The notes beneath the pieces were generated by a model. It did no database searches and had not been told where the DNA came from. It was given only the letters and a program-made list of their open reading frames with translations. A stretch of 64,000 nucleotides of DNA. It comes from Thalassotalea profundi (GTDB taxonomy: Bacteria; Pseudomonadota; Gammaproteobacteria; Enterobacterales; Alteromonadaceae). This document shows positions 40,096 to 49,892 of the stretch, in pieces. A program made the translations under genes and the position numbers. The stretch's first letter is position 1. Each line of letters begins with the position of its first letter. The stretch is taken from assembly GCF_014653195.1 (NCBI RefSeq), contig NZ_BNAH01000008.1, positions 62,001-126,000 of the forward strand, given 5' to 3'.

Positions 40096-42363
40096 CTAAT
40101 TATTGAGAAAGTAAGGACGCTTGTAGCCAAAGATACTTGCGTTAAACATGTCTTCTGTATTCACTCTTGCTTTGCCTCCACTTAATCCTTTGATAACGAA
40201 CTCTAACATAAAACCACTATCAAATTCATCGCGGTTTTCATTAATAAAGCCTTGCTCGTCAATTTTTGAATTAATATGGCGATGGTAAGCTATGCGAATA
40301 GCCCAACAACAACTTTCATACTGTAATCCTAAGTAGCTTTCTAAGCTACGTTTGTTTTGTAAATCTTGTGTCACTCGGCCGACAAATTGCCAATCTGGGT
40401 TCAATTGATAGCTTGTCAACACTGAAACTTGTTCAAGACTAGTACCTGAGACATTACTTGAGTAGCGATGGTTCAATTGAATTGTCTGATTATTTGAATA
40501 TTGATAATCTAAGCTACTCTGACTCTTGTTTGTTGTATTAGTTTTTGTGTTGTATTGAATATCACTGCTAAACTGCCATTTACGACTAAACTGCCAAAAA
40601 ACCTCTGAGGCTAATGCTGATTCATCTTCTGCAACATTTTTACCTGCGGTAATATTATCTTCATTTAAATAAACAATACGACCTAAACTGAGTCTAAATA
40701 GTTCATCGTTGCTTTGGGATAATATTCGGCTAGTAACCCCCCAAGAGTACTGATTAGCTTGTGCTATACGGTCAAGGCCGCTGAAGCGTTTATCGCGAAA
40801 TAAACCGCTATAATCGTCTTGTAATACGGTTGTATCATACACGCCGATATTACTTTGATCTTTATTAGGAACATATAAATACTGTAATTGAGGCTCGAGT
40901 GTTTGTAAGAAATTTCCATCAAAAAGAGAGATGTCACGTTCTAAGTTGATACCGCCATGTAAACGTACTTTAGGAAGAGTACGGTTAACACTATCTTCAA
41001 GAAGACTGTTTACTGGAATGCGCTTTTGTTCATAGTGTGTTTGTAACAATTTAAATTCAGATGTTAAAAACCAAGCGGGGGTAGATAAGGGGAATATCGC
41101 GCCTGCTTCAATATGATAGCGTTCAGCTTCGGGGATATCTCTATCGCTAGATTTAAAACTAGTGAGCTCAGAATAAACATCAAACTGGCCATTTAAGAAA
41201 GGTAAAGCTGTCGTGCTTTTTATTTCTATATGAGGCAGTGTTTTATAACTGGCTTTATGATCACCTAGGACCTCAAAATCTTGAAATTGCATTTTTGCTT
41301 GCCAAGTTTCACCAAAATAGGCTAATTCACCTACTTGATACAAATAAGCGTCATTGGCATTATATTGCTCAGTATCTAAATCGACGAGGTAATTGTCATC
41401 ACTTATAGTTGTGTAATCTACATAGGCTCTAAAGCGTTCAGAAAAAGTACCCACATGTTCGAAACGTGCGAGATAGCGAGGATCTTGATTAATTTTTAAA
41501 TTATTGTCTTTATCTAAATATTCTAGGTTAATTTCACCTGATTGTTGTCCCGATAAATAACGGAATTCGGTTAACAGCTGTAATCCTCGTTTAGAAATCA
41601 GCCGAGGGGTAACAGTAGCATCCATATTTTCAGCGATGTTGAAATAATAAGGTACTTCAACAATTAGACCTGATTGGTTTGATGATTTCACTACAGGATA
41701 AAGGAAACCTGACTTACGTTCGTTGGTTACTGGAAAAGAGATATAGGGGATATAAAGTACAGGTATATCAAATAACTTGATGCGAGCATGGTAAGCTTCC
41801 CCCAAATTATCCTTAGCAGAAATATTAATTTCGCTAGCTTCTATTTGCCAATCAGGAACTTCACCGTAACAAGTGGTAAAGCTTGAATCCATAAGCTTTA
41901 AAGTACCATCTAAATTTACATAAATACTGCCAGCACTTCCGTGTCCAGGGTTTCCATTGAGTTGATATGCACTATCAAGTAATTGCGTTTCTTGTGTTTG
42001 TTCACTTGCCATTAACTTTGAAGCAAATACATTAATTCCTTGATTCTGAAAATGTATATCGCCTAAAGCCGAAATAGATTCGGTCTGACGATTAATTGTT
42101 AATTCGTTGGCATTAATAGCGTGATTATTATTCATCAATGTAACGCCCCCAGAAAAAGAGGCTTGCTGATTCTTAATAATATTTGAATTTTGTGAGAAAA
42201 TAGTGACTGCGTTGTCTTTTGCATCTGAAGCACGGTTATCAATAGGCGCGTAAACAGGGATTGGGCAAGAGCGAATGTCAGGCACAGAAGAATTTTCTTG
42301 GGCAGAGCTTTGGCTTAGGTAAAGCAAAGCGAAAAGCGAAAAAGTTCTGCGAAAAAAAAGCAT
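40096..42363 (-). CDS. lptD: LPS-assembly outer-membrane protein LptD
   Basis: This 755-residue protein has a signal peptide (first about 21 residues), an OstA/LptA-like periplasmic jellyroll at about 50-190 and a large C-terminal barrel. Cysteines at about residue 32 (RSCPIP), 164 (TTCYG) and the CC pair near 690 (YESCCWAIR) are the set expected for the essential inter-domain disulfides. With the lipoprotein LptE it inserts lipopolysaccharide into the outer leaflet. It is the first gene of the surA operon and divergent from amgK. Confidence 0.96.
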   Translation of the reverse strand: MLFFRRTFSLFALLYLSQSSAQENSSVPDIRSCPIPVYAPIDNRASDAKDNAVTIFSQNSNIIKNQQASFSGGVTLMNNNHAINANELTINRQTESISALGDIHFQNQGINVFASKLMASEQTQETQLLDSAYQLNGNPGHGSAGSIYVNLDGTLKLMDSSFTTCYGEVPDWQIEASEINISAKDNLGEAYHARIKLFDIPVLYIPYISFPVTNERKSGFLYPVVKSSNQSGLIVEVPYYFNIAENMDATVTPRLISKRGLQLLTEFRYLSGQQSGEINLEYLDKDNNLKINQDPRYLARFEHVGTFSERFRAYVDYTTISDDNYLVDLDTEQYNANDAYLYQVGELAYFGETWQAKMQFQDFEVLGDHKASYKTLPHIEIKSTTALPFLNGQFDVYSELTSFKSSDRDIPEAERYHIEAGAIFPLSTPAWFLTSEFKLLQTHYEQKRIPVNSLLEDSVNRTLPKVRLHGGINLERDISLFDGNFLQTLEPQLQYLYVPNKDQSNIGVYDTTVLQDDYSGLFRDKRFSGLDRIAQANQYSWGVTSRILSQSNDELFRLSLGRIVYLNEDNITAGKNVAEDESALASEVFWQFSRKWQFSSDIQYNTKTNTTNKSQSSLDYQYSNNQTIQLNHRYSSNVSGTSLEQVSVLTSYQLNPDWQFVGRVTQDLQNKRSLESYLGLQYESCCWAIRIAYHRHINSKIDEQGFINENRDEFDSGFMLEFVIKGLSGGKARVNTEDMFNASIFGYKRPYFLNN

Positions 42364-42502
42364 TTAATATCCGATAAATAGGTTTCTGAAAAAAAGTACC
42401 AAGCAAGATTGCATATTTTACCGTTAAATTCTGAAATAATATAGCAATTTTCTTTATCAGCTTAATTGGTTATATTGTACAAAATTATTATGGAGTGTTG
42501 AT

Positions 42503-43531
42503 TTGATAGAAGATGTTCGTCAATCGCAATTAATTACTTGGCTTAGCGAAGTATTTTCGGCTAAAAAAATAGTGCTATTAGCGATGAATGGTGATGCTGG
42601 CTTTAGAAGGTATTTCCGTTTTAAATATAAAAATCAAATATTTATAGCTGTAGACTCCCCAGCACAATGGTGTAATAACGTTGCCTTTAATAAAATTCAA
42701 CATCTGTTACAGGAAGCGAATATACAAGTTCCCCAAATAATTGCTGAAAATAAAAGTGAAGGTTTTTTTTGTTTATCTGATTTAGGTGATACTTTATTGA
42801 GTGATATTGTCTCTCTAGAGACAATGGCGTTTTATTATCAGCAAGCGATAGCTATTTTACCTAAAATATCGAAATTACCGTGTGAAAGCTTTCCTGTTTT
42901 TGATGAGAGCTTTATTCAAACAGAATTAAATATTTTTGTTGAATGGTTACTTAATGAGCATTTAGCGATAGTGTTAACTGACCAAGAAAACTTCCAACTT
43001 GAACAATGTTTTGCTGTGTTAATAGACAATGCATTGTCACAGCCTCAAGTGACAATGCATAGGGATTATCATAGTCGAAATATCATGCAAACAGCGGATA
43101 AACAGCTAGCAATTATTGATTTTCAAGATGCTGTTCGCGGTCCTATTACCTACGATATCGTGTCATTATTAAGAGATTGTTATCTTAAGTGGCCTAATGA
43201 AAATGTATCAGAACTTTTAGACCATTTTATTGCGTTACAAACGGTCGAGCACAACTTAACCGGTATATCGAAGGAACAATGGCAAATTTGGTTTGATTTA
43301 ATGGGATTACAGCGCCATATAAAAGCCAGTGGTATTTTTGCAAGGCTATATCATAGAGACAATAAAACGAGTTATTTAAAAGATATTCCATTAACACTCT
43401 CTTACATTGTTGATATTAGTAGCCAGTATGATTCGTTAACCTTTTTAGCTAAATTAGTGTCAGAAAAAGTATTACCTAAATTAGCGAAGTTAACTTCAAA
43501 ACCTCTTAATGTTGTTAGGGAATACCAATAG
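42503..43531 (+). CDS. amgK: N-acetylmuramate/N-acetylglucosamine 1-kinase (AmgK-like)
   Basis: This 342-residue aminoglycoside-phosphotransferase-fold kinase has the catalytic motif MHRDYHSRNIM and metal-binding IIDFQDAVRGP. It phosphorylates MurNAc (and GlcNAc) at C1 as the first step of a peptidoglycan-recycling bypass known from Pseudomonas. The start is TTG, supported by TGGAG seven bases before it; the first ATG is 27 codons further in. It is divergent from lptD, and its stop overlaps the murU start by one base. Specificity is inferred from the pair. Confidence 0.88.
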   Translation: MIEDVRQSQLITWLSEVFSAKKIVLLAMNGDAGFRRYFRFKYKNQIFIAVDSPAQWCNNVAFNKIQHLLQEANIQVPQIIAENKSEGFFCLSDLGDTLLSDIVSLETMAFYYQQAIAILPKISKLPCESFPVFDESFIQTELNIFVEWLLNEHLAIVLTDQENFQLEQCFAVLIDNALSQPQVTMHRDYHSRNIMQTADKQLAIIDFQDAVRGPITYDIVSLLRDCYLKWPNENVSELLDHFIALQTVEHNLTGISKEQWQIWFDLMGLQRHIKASGIFARLYHRDNKTSYLKDIPLTLSYIVDISSQYDSLTFLAKLVSEKVLPKLAKLTSKPLNVVREYQ

Positions 43532-44289
43532 TGAAAGCCATGATCTTAGCTGCAGGAAGGGGAGAGCGCTTAAAACCACTAACAGATCATACACCAAAAC
43601 CTTTATTAGAAGTTAATGGTATGCCGTTAATTGAGCACCATATTATTAAATTGGCTTCAGTGGGGATTACCGATATTGTGATCAATTTGGCATGGTTAGG
43701 TGACAAGATAGAACAATATTTACAAGATGGTAGTCGTTGGAATGTTAAATTACATTATAGTAGGGAAAAGCCGTATGCGCTCGAAACTGCGGGTGGGATT
43801 ATAAAAGCTTTGCCTTTGTTGGTTAACCATCAAGATGAATGCGCTAAAGAAGAGACTTTCTTGGTTGTCAATGGTGATATTTATGTGGATTATGATTTTA
43901 GTGAATTACCGATATTATCTAACACAGATTTAGCACATTTATGGTTAGTGCCAAATCCTGCGCATAACTTAACAGGCGATTTTTATCTAATCGATAACAA
44001 AATCTCGCTACTGCCAGCGACTCATGATGAGTTAGAAACTCAAGCTCAAGATAGTCAAATACCTAACTATACCTTCAGTGGCATTGGCTTATATAAAGCT
44101 AAATTTTTCTATCAATTATTAGCAGATACAAACAATGAAAAAGATAATGTGATGAAATTAGGTCCAAGTTTAAAGAATTATGCAAATCAAGGTTTGATTA
44201 AAGGCGAACTACTCACGTGTTATTGGACTGATGTAGGAACACCTGAGAGATTAAAGCAAGTAAACACTTATTTGGGAGCACATGAGTAA
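43531..44289 (+). CDS. murU: N-acetylmuramate alpha-1-phosphate uridylyltransferase (MurU-like)
   Basis: This 252-residue GT-A nucleotidyltransferase starts (GTG) KAMILAAGRGERLKPLT. It has the metal-binding VVNGDIYVDYD and the C-terminal CYWTDVGTPERL conserved in MurU. It converts MurNAc-1-phosphate to UDP-MurNAc, bypassing MurA and hence fosfomycin. It overlaps amgK upstream by one base and djlA downstream by 8 bases, so the three are translationally linked. Confidence 0.9.
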   Translation: MKAMILAAGRGERLKPLTDHTPKPLLEVNGMPLIEHHIIKLASVGITDIVINLAWLGDKIEQYLQDGSRWNVKLHYSREKPYALETAGGIIKALPLLVNHQDECAKEETFLVVNGDIYVDYDFSELPILSNTDLAHLWLVPNPAHNLTGDFYLIDNKISLLPATHDELETQAQDSQIPNYTFSGIGLYKAKFFYQLLADTNNEKDNVMKLGPSLKNYANQGLIKGELLTCYWTDVGTPERLKQVNTYLGAHE

Positions 44290-45085
44290 TATGCGTATTT
44301 GGGGAAAAGTTTTCGGCTTTTTATTTGGGTTAATGCTTAGCAAGAATATATTTGGTGCTTTATTGGGGGCATGGATTGGCCATAAGTTTGATAAAGGTTT
44401 ATCGTTTGATTTTGATGCTTTAAATCAAAAAAATGAAGGACAGCGCCAACAAGTATTTTTCTACACAAGTTTTGCAGTTATGGGTTATATCGCTAAAGCT
44501 GATGGTCGTGTATCGGCACATGAAATCGCCTTTGCTAATGCCTATATGGACAAACTTGGTTTAGATACTCATTTAAGACAGCAAGCCCAAGATGCCTTTA
44601 ATGAAGGTAAAATGGCAGGATTTCCTTTAGATGAAGAATTAAACAAGTTAAAAAAATATTGTTATAACCGCCAAGATCTCATGTTGATGTTTTTGGAAAT
44701 TCAAATACAAGTAGCTTTTGCTGATGGTGAATTAGGCAACGAAGAGCGCACGGCACTTCATCGTATTGCTAAGCAATTAGGCTTTTCAGTTAGTCAACTA
44801 GATCAGCTTTTAGAGATGATTATTGCCGGAGCTCAATTTAATCAAAATCGCGGCAGTGCCAGTCAAAGTACAAGTAAACAACAATTAGAGAATGCATATA
44901 AATTATTAGGTGTTAATGCGAGTGATAGCGCACAAGTGATTAAAAAGGCCTACCGGAAACAAATGTCTCAGCACCATCCTGATAAACTGGTTGCGAAAGG
45001 CTTACCACCTGAAATGATGGAAATAGCCAAACAAAAAGCGCAAGATATTCAAGCTGCCTATGAGCTAATAGGAAAACAAAAATAA
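44282..45085 (+). CDS. djlA: Membrane-anchored co-chaperone DjlA
   Basis: This 267-residue protein has a short glycine-rich N-terminal membrane anchor (GKVFGFLFGLMLSKNIFGAL, residues 8-27). A TerB-like helical domain (about 50-180) follows, and a C-terminal J domain with the HPD motif (HHPDK). It stimulates DnaK ATPase at the inner membrane. In E. coli djlA is directly divergent from lptD; here amgK and murU lie between them. The family length is about 271. Confidence 0.94.
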   Translation: MSNMRIWGKVFGFLFGLMLSKNIFGALLGAWIGHKFDKGLSFDFDALNQKNEGQRQQVFFYTSFAVMGYIAKADGRVSAHEIAFANAYMDKLGLDTHLRQQAQDAFNEGKMAGFPLDEELNKLKKYCYNRQDLMLMFLEIQIQVAFADGELGNEERTALHRIAKQLGFSVSQLDQLLEMIIAGAQFNQNRGSASQSTSKQQLENAYKLLGVNASDSAQVIKKAYRKQMSQHHPDKLVAKGLPPEMMEIAKQKAQDIQAAYELIGKQK

Positions 45086-45088
45086 ATG

Positions 45089-45125
45089 ACCTGAACTTAT
45101 TATTTACAATTTAATAGGTTCAGGT
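45089..45125. terminator. Bidirectional stem-loop between djlA and arsJ
   Basis: ACCTGAAC (45089-45096) pairs with GTTCAGGT (45118-45125), and the stem continues inward with A-T pairs (TTATTA against TAATA). It lies between convergent genes and most likely terminates both transcripts, although T-tracts are short. Confidence 0.6.
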
Positions 45126-45130
45126 ACTGT

Positions 45131-46393
45131 TTATATTGTTAGTTTTTCTTCAACGTTTTTATCGCTAGGTAGGGCTAAAGAGATTAATGCTGCTAATACA
45201 ATAAATGCGCTTGAGATCCACAAACAGGCAGCTAATCCATACTCTTGATATACCCAACCAGAAAGTATTGTGCCTATTAATCTACCCATTGCATTAGCCA
45301 TGTAGTAAAAACCAACATCTAATGATACGCCGTCTCTTCCTGCATAACTAACAATAAGGTAGCTATGTAGCGAAGAATTAATAGCGAATACAGCACCAAA
45401 AATCAATAAGCCAATGACAATTGAGATCTGAATATAAAAATTAAACTGCAACGCAAGGGCAATTAATACGGGTATTACTGTTAAGTAACTTGCCCATAAA
45501 AATGCCGATCGGCCTGAAGGTGCTTGTTTATTTTTAGTCTTTGTATCGCTAGTTTTGTTACCAGTGATTAGAGGAGCAATTGATTGAACAATGCCATAAC
45601 CGATTACCCAACTTGCCATAAAACTACCCACCCACCAGTGATCCCAGGTAAACGTTACTGCTAAAAATACCGGTAATGCCACGACAAACCAAACATCTCT
45701 AGCACCAAATAAAAACATTCGTGCGGCAGATAAACTATTTATTGCACGACTCTTAGAGAAAATATCGTTAAATTTCGGTTTATTATCTGCTTTGCCTAAA
45801 TCTTCTTTTAATGAAATTAAGCTAAAGAACCACACGGCAGTTAACATGATAGCCATTAGGATCACAGCACCTTTAAACTCAAATAATGTGAGTAATAAGC
45901 CACCGAGAAAAAAGCCAACCCCTTTTAACGCGTTTTTAGAGCCAGTTAAAATGGCGACCCATTGATAAAGCTTTCCTTCTGCATTGGCTGGTACAAGAAG
46001 TTTTATCGAGCTTTTTGCACTCATTTTATTGAGATCTTTTGCAATGCCAGATAAAGCTTGTGCTGCCATAACATAAACGACTGTTAGCATTTCTGCGGGA
46101 ACAGCTAGCATAGCTAATGCGATAATTTGGAGTGCTAAGCCAATATTCATGGTTTTATTTAAACCAAGTCTAGCCCCGAGCCAGCCGCCAATAAGATTGG
46201 TGATCACGCCAAATATTTCATAAAACAAAAATAGCATAGCAATACTTAATGGGCTGTAACCTAATTGATGGAAATACAGCACCACTAACATGCGAAGCGC
46301 GCCATCGGTTAAGGTAAATGCCCAATAATTACCGGTTATTATTAAGTACTGCTTTATCTGGGGTGATAATGTTTTTAACGATAAAAGTCCCAT
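45131..46393 (-). CDS. arsJ: Organoarsenical efflux MFS transporter ArsJ
   Basis: This 420-residue major-facilitator protein (ATG at 46393; an upstream TTG at 46420 is less likely) has about 10-12 membrane helices. It has the ArsJ-type start NYWAFTLTDGALRMLVVLYF and a conserved SGIAKDLNKMSAKSSIK segment. ArsJ exports 1-arseno-3-phosphoglycerate, the unstable product made when GAPDH uses arsenate in place of phosphate. The gene for an ars-type GAPDH is immediately upstream in the same operon. Inner membrane. Confidence 0.93.
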   Translation of the reverse strand: MGLLSLKTLSPQIKQYLIITGNYWAFTLTDGALRMLVVLYFHQLGYSPLSIAMLFLFYEIFGVITNLIGGWLGARLGLNKTMNIGLALQIIALAMLAVPAEMLTVVYVMAAQALSGIAKDLNKMSAKSSIKLLVPANAEGKLYQWVAILTGSKNALKGVGFFLGGLLLTLFEFKGAVILMAIMLTAVWFFSLISLKEDLGKADNKPKFNDIFSKSRAINSLSAARMFLFGARDVWFVVALPVFLAVTFTWDHWWVGSFMASWVIGYGIVQSIAPLITGNKTSDTKTKNKQAPSGRSAFLWASYLTVIPVLIALALQFNFYIQISIVIGLLIFGAVFAINSSLHSYLIVSYAGRDGVSLDVGFYYMANAMGRLIGTILSGWVYQEYGLAACLWISSAFIVLAALISLALPSDKNVEEKLTI

Positions 46394-46435
46394 GTAAGCT
46401 GGCTTCCTCTTTCGACTCAATTAAACTAGATTGCC

Positions 46436-47461
46436 TTAAACAAGATCAGCCAATCCAACCTTACGGGCAAGCTCTGCGGTTCTATTGGCATAGCCCCATT
46501 CATTGTCGTACCATACGTACAGTTTTACTTGTGTATCGTTAACTACCATGGTGGATAATGCATCAATAATGCCTGAGCGGGGGTCAGTTTTATAATCGAT
46601 GGACACTAGAGGGCGTTCTTCAAAGCCCAAAATACCGTTAAGCTCGTTATCTGCAGCATTTTGTAATAATTGGTTCACCTCTTTTACAGTGGTGTTTCTA
46701 TTGACTTCAAAGACACAGTCAGTAATAGAGGCGTTAGTTAACGGTACTCGTATCGCATGACCATTGAGCTTGCCTTTAAGCTCAGGAAATATATGCGTAA
46801 TAGCGGTAGCTGATCCTGTAGTCGTTGGAATTAAACTTGTACCGCATGAACGTGCGCGACGTAAGTCTTTATGAGGCGCATCAATTATTGTTTGCGTGTT
46901 AGTAATGTCATGTATTGTAGTTATTGAACCATGTTTTATCCCTATTTTCTCATGAATAACCTTTACAACAGGCGCTAAACAATTGGTGGTACAAGAGGCT
47001 GCAGTCACAATGGGCTGGCTATTTTTATCGTATAAGTTGTCGTTGACCCCCATAACAATATTGAGTACGCCTTCTTCTTTTACAGGGGCTGTAACTACAA
47101 CGCGTTTAACTCCCTGATCTAAATATGCTTGTAACAGAGCTTTGGTTTTTATTTTTCCTGATGCTTCAATAACAACATCACATTTCGACCAATCGGTATC
47201 TTGTGTTGCTTTATTTTGTGTGCAAAGGATCGGTTGACCATTAATGACCATGTAGTTGCCACTTTTTGTTGATTCACTTGTTGCTTCGTGATGCCAACGG
47301 CCATGAACCGAATCAAAATTCATCAAATGTGCAAGTGTTTCTGCGTTACCAGCAGGATCGTTTATATGCACTATTTCAACATCATTCCAATCAAATGCTG
47401 CACGCATTGACAAGCGACCCATACGACCAAAACCGTTAATACCTATTTTAATTGCCATCAT
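46436..47461 (-). CDS. ArsJ-associated glyceraldehyde-3-phosphate dehydrogenase
   Basis: This 341-residue GAPDH starts with NAD-binding INGFGRMGR. The catalytic Cys is in SCTTNC and the conserved [11 protein letters not shown] is near the end. In ars operons this paralogue makes 1-arseno-3-phosphoglycerate from arsenate and glyceraldehyde 3-phosphate for ArsJ to export. Context, not catalytic residues, separates it from the glycolytic enzyme. It precedes arsJ by about 40 bases. AAGGTG lies before the first of two tandem ATGs. Cytoplasmic. Confidence 0.92.
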   Translation of the reverse strand: MMAIKIGINGFGRMGRLSMRAAFDWNDVEIVHINDPAGNAETLAHLMNFDSVHGRWHHEATSESTKSGNYMVINGQPILCTQNKATQDTDWSKCDVVIEASGKIKTKALLQAYLDQGVKRVVVTAPVKEEGVLNIVMGVNDNLYDKNSQPIVTAASCTTNCLAPVVKVIHEKIGIKHGSITTIHDITNTQTIIDAPHKDLRRARSCGTSLIPTTTGSATAITHIFPELKGKLNGHAIRVPLTNASITDCVFEVNRNTTVKEVNQLLQNAADNELNGILGFEERPLVSIDYKTDPRSGIIDALSTMVVNDTQVKLYVWYDNEWGYANRTAELARKVGLADLV

Positions 47462-47501
47462 TTACACCTTAAAAATTGCTAAATATTAATCGACATATCC
47501 A

Positions 47502-47993
47502 CTATAGATATGAATTAAAATACTCACGTTGAACCTTGTTTTTTAATGCATTAGGTCGTATTTTTTGTACTTCCTTGACGACCTTCTCACTCGGCCAACC
47601 AAAAGCTAAAAGTATCAACCCAATCACTAAACCTGTGCGGCCTGAACCACCTTTACAATGAACTGCAATAACGCCGTTATTGTTTAATAAATCAATTATG
47701 TTTTGTTTATGAGCTTGCCATACGTCTTCAAACACTTGATTAGGTGCAGCATCATCTGAAATTGGTAATTGAAGCCACTCTATATCCTGATTTGCGCATT
47801 CATTAGGTATCGATAACGCAGAGTTTTTTTCAATTTCTTCATCAAACATCAATGTAATAAGCATATTGGTGCCTGCGGCTTTGAGCGTTGTTATCGCACT
47901 GTTTACAGTTGTCTCTTTAGTACCAGGGCAAGGTGTAAAAATAAGCCTAGCACCATTTGCTAACACTAGCGTGTCATAGGGATGTTTCAACAT
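47502..47993 (-). CDS. CX5R protein-tyrosine/dual-specificity phosphatase in ars operon
   Basis: From the ATG at 47993 (GGAG six bases upstream) the protein has 163 residues. A TTG at 48005 would overlap that ribosome-binding site. The active-site loop is HCKGGSGRTG, the CX5R phosphate-binding loop of the tyrosine/dual-specificity fold. Similar phosphatases occur in several ars operons; their role is not settled, and could be dephosphorylation of a metabolite or arsenate binding. It lies between acr3 and the GAPDH gene. Confidence 0.82.
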   Translation of the reverse strand: MLKHPYDTLVLANGARLIFTPCPGTKETTVNSAITTLKAAGTNMLITLMFDEEIEKNSALSIPNECANQDIEWLQLPISDDAAPNQVFEDVWQAHKQNIIDLLNNNGVIAVHCKGGSGRTGLVIGLILLAFGWPSEKVVKEVQKIRPNALKNKVQREYFNSYL

Positions 47994-48037
47994 TATTAAC
48001 TCCAAAGATAAGATAAGTGATGGGCATACATAGTGCT

Positions 48038-49054
48038 CTATTTAAACCAGTGTTGAGTGCGATTAATAATATAAACTAATGACAGCATAACGGGCACTTC
48101 AACCAATACGCCAACAACTGTTGCTAATGCAGCGCCAGAATGTAAGCCAAATAAAGAAATAGCCACAGCAACAGCGAGTTCAAAAAAGTTTGATGTACCA
48201 ATTAGACATGCAGGCCCTGCGATATTGTGTGGAAGCTTCATCCATTTTGCCGCTAAATAAGCAATAAGAAATATCCCGTAAGTTTGAATCATTAATGGAA
48301 TAGCAATTAAACCTATAGTTTCAGGCTCATTGATAATTGTATTGGCTTGAAAACCAAATAATAAAACAACGGTAGCGAGCAAGCCGATCACAGACCAGGG
48401 CTTTAATGCTGATAAAAACTGAGAAAGAGATTTTTCACCTTCCCCACGGTTTAATAGTTTTCGAGTGATAATTCCTGCAACCAAGGGGAGTAACACATAG
48501 AGTACGACAGAAATCAGTAAGGTTTCCCATGGCACTTGAATATCACTAACGCCTAATAAAAGCGCTGAAATAGGGGCAAAGGCAAATATCATAATCACGT
48601 CGTTTACTGACACTTGCACTAAGGTGTAGTTAGGATCACCTTTAGTCAGTTGTGACCATACAAATACCATGGCTGTACAAGGTGCTACGCCAAGTAAAAT
48701 CATACCGGCGATATATTCTTGTGCTGATGCAGGATCGACTAAGTCGGCAAATAAAAAGTTAAAAAATAACCAACCTAAAGCTGCCATAGTAAAAGGTTTT
48801 ATCAGCCAATTTATGATAATAGTTAATATCAAGCCTCTTGGATTTTTACCGACATCTTTAATTGCAGAAAAATCTATTTGTATCATCATCGGGTATATCA
48901 TCACCCAAATAAATACGGCTACAGCGATATTGACATGCGCAATTTCAAAATTTGCAATTGCTTGGAACACTTCAGGTTGCCATAGGCCTAAAGTAACGCC
49001 AATTATTATGCTTAAACCTACCCAAACAGATAAGTATCGTTCAAAAATTCCCAT
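48038..49054 (-). CDS. acr3: Acr3-family arsenite efflux permease
   Basis: This 338-residue carrier has about ten membrane helices. ACR3 motifs include [13 protein letters not shown] with its conserved Cys, and [19 protein letters not shown]. It expels arsenite using the proton-motive force and is unrelated to ArsB. GGAGTACCT gives a strong ribosome-binding site. It lies 16 bases after the arsC-arsR fusion, in one operon. Confidence 0.94.
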   Translation of the reverse strand: MGIFERYLSVWVGLSIIIGVTLGLWQPEVFQAIANFEIAHVNIAVAVFIWVMIYPMMIQIDFSAIKDVGKNPRGLILTIIINWLIKPFTMAALGWLFFNFLFADLVDPASAQEYIAGMILLGVAPCTAMVFVWSQLTKGDPNYTLVQVSVNDVIMIFAFAPISALLLGVSDIQVPWETLLISVVLYVLLPLVAGIITRKLLNRGEGEKSLSQFLSALKPWSVIGLLATVVLLFGFQANTIINEPETIGLIAIPLMIQTYGIFLIAYLAAKWMKLPHNIAGPACLIGTSNFFELAVAVAISLFGLHSGAALATVVGVLVEVPVMLSLVYIINRTQHWFK

Positions 49055-49070
49055 AGGTACTCCTTAAGCT

Positions 49071-49892
49071 TTATTTACAAACACTTGTTTTGTTAGGTCT
49101 GCTTTTCATATTGTTTAAACGCTGAAGCTCTAAATTTATTAGGGCCACATTATTTTCTGTAGTTTGGGCAATGATATTTTTTGTCCAAAGAGGTAATTCT
49201 GGATTAATACGATAAAATACCCATTTTCCATGTTTTCGATCGGTAATTATTTTTGATTTTTTTAGCACTGCTAAGTTACGAGAAACCTTAGGTTGGCTTT
49301 TTTCGTCTAGGGCTTGCATTAATTCACAAACACAAAGCTCTCCGTGATAGTGCGTTAGCATTAAGGTTTTTAAACGGATTTCATCGGTCAAACTTTTATA
49401 AAATTTTAATGGATCAAAACCTTCAGAGGCACTATCACTATCTTCATTTAAAGTGATTTCTGACGGAGTTTCCTGATTGTTATTATTAAGAGCTTTGTCT
49501 TCTACCAATAAAAACATAGATAGGCGATTGTTTAATTCGTTTAATGTGGTGGAGAACGGATTAGTATCTGTACGTGTTTTAGGATCAGGAAAATCCCAAG
49601 CAAGTTGTTTACCTGCGTTTGGGTAACTTCTACATTCACTATTAGCTTTATCGCAAAGCGTGATTACATAATCAAAAATTTGTCCTTTGAATTCATCAAC
49701 ATTTTTAGAAATTAGCTCGCTTGTATCTAAACCAAATTTATTTAGTGCCTCGAGTGTTCTAACGTCGATATCATCAGGGGCTGTACCGGCACTATAAACG
49801 TCGTATTTATCTCCTGCTTTATGGCGTAATAATGCTTCTGCCATTTGAGAGCGAGCAGAATTTCCAGTGCAAAGGAATAGAACTTTTTTCAT
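49071..49892 (-). CDS. ArsC-ArsR fusion: arsenate reductase and arsenic-responsive repressor
   Basis: The N-terminal domain (residues 1 to about 135) is a low-molecular-weight-phosphatase-type arsenate reductase. The CX5R loop is CTGNSARS (Cys8), and the redox pair is Cys80 and Cys87, spaced as in thioredoxin-coupled Bacillus ArsC (Cys10/82/89). A polar linker (about 135-160) leads to an ArsR winged helix (160-245) with the metalloid site ELCVCEL (Cys187, Cys189) and the recognition helix QPKVSRNLAVL. The C-terminal tail adds Cys272. One chain thus reduces arsenate and senses the arsenite produced. It is the first gene of the ars operon. Confidence 0.93.
   Translation of the reverse strand: MKKVLFLCTGNSARSQMAEALLRHKAGDKYDVYSAGTAPDDIDVRTLEALNKFGLDTSELISKNVDEFKGQIFDYVITLCDKANSECRSYPNAGKQLAWDFPDPKTRTDTNPFSTTLNELNNRLSMFLLVEDKALNNNNQETPSEITLNEDSDSASEGFDPLKFYKSLTDEIRLKTLMLTHYHGELCVCELMQALDEKSQPKVSRNLAVLKKSKIITDRKHGKWVFYRINPELPLWTKNIIAQTTENNVALINLELQRLNNMKSRPNKTSVCK

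Noticed and set aside
46436..47461. Housekeeping glycolytic GAPDH
   Set aside because: Position between arsJ and other ars genes indicates the arsenate-specific paralogue, though catalytic residues are the same.
45131..49892. Arsenic genes as a recently acquired mobile island
   Set aside because: No integrase, transposase, tRNA, flanking direct repeat or clear base-composition shift is visible around them.
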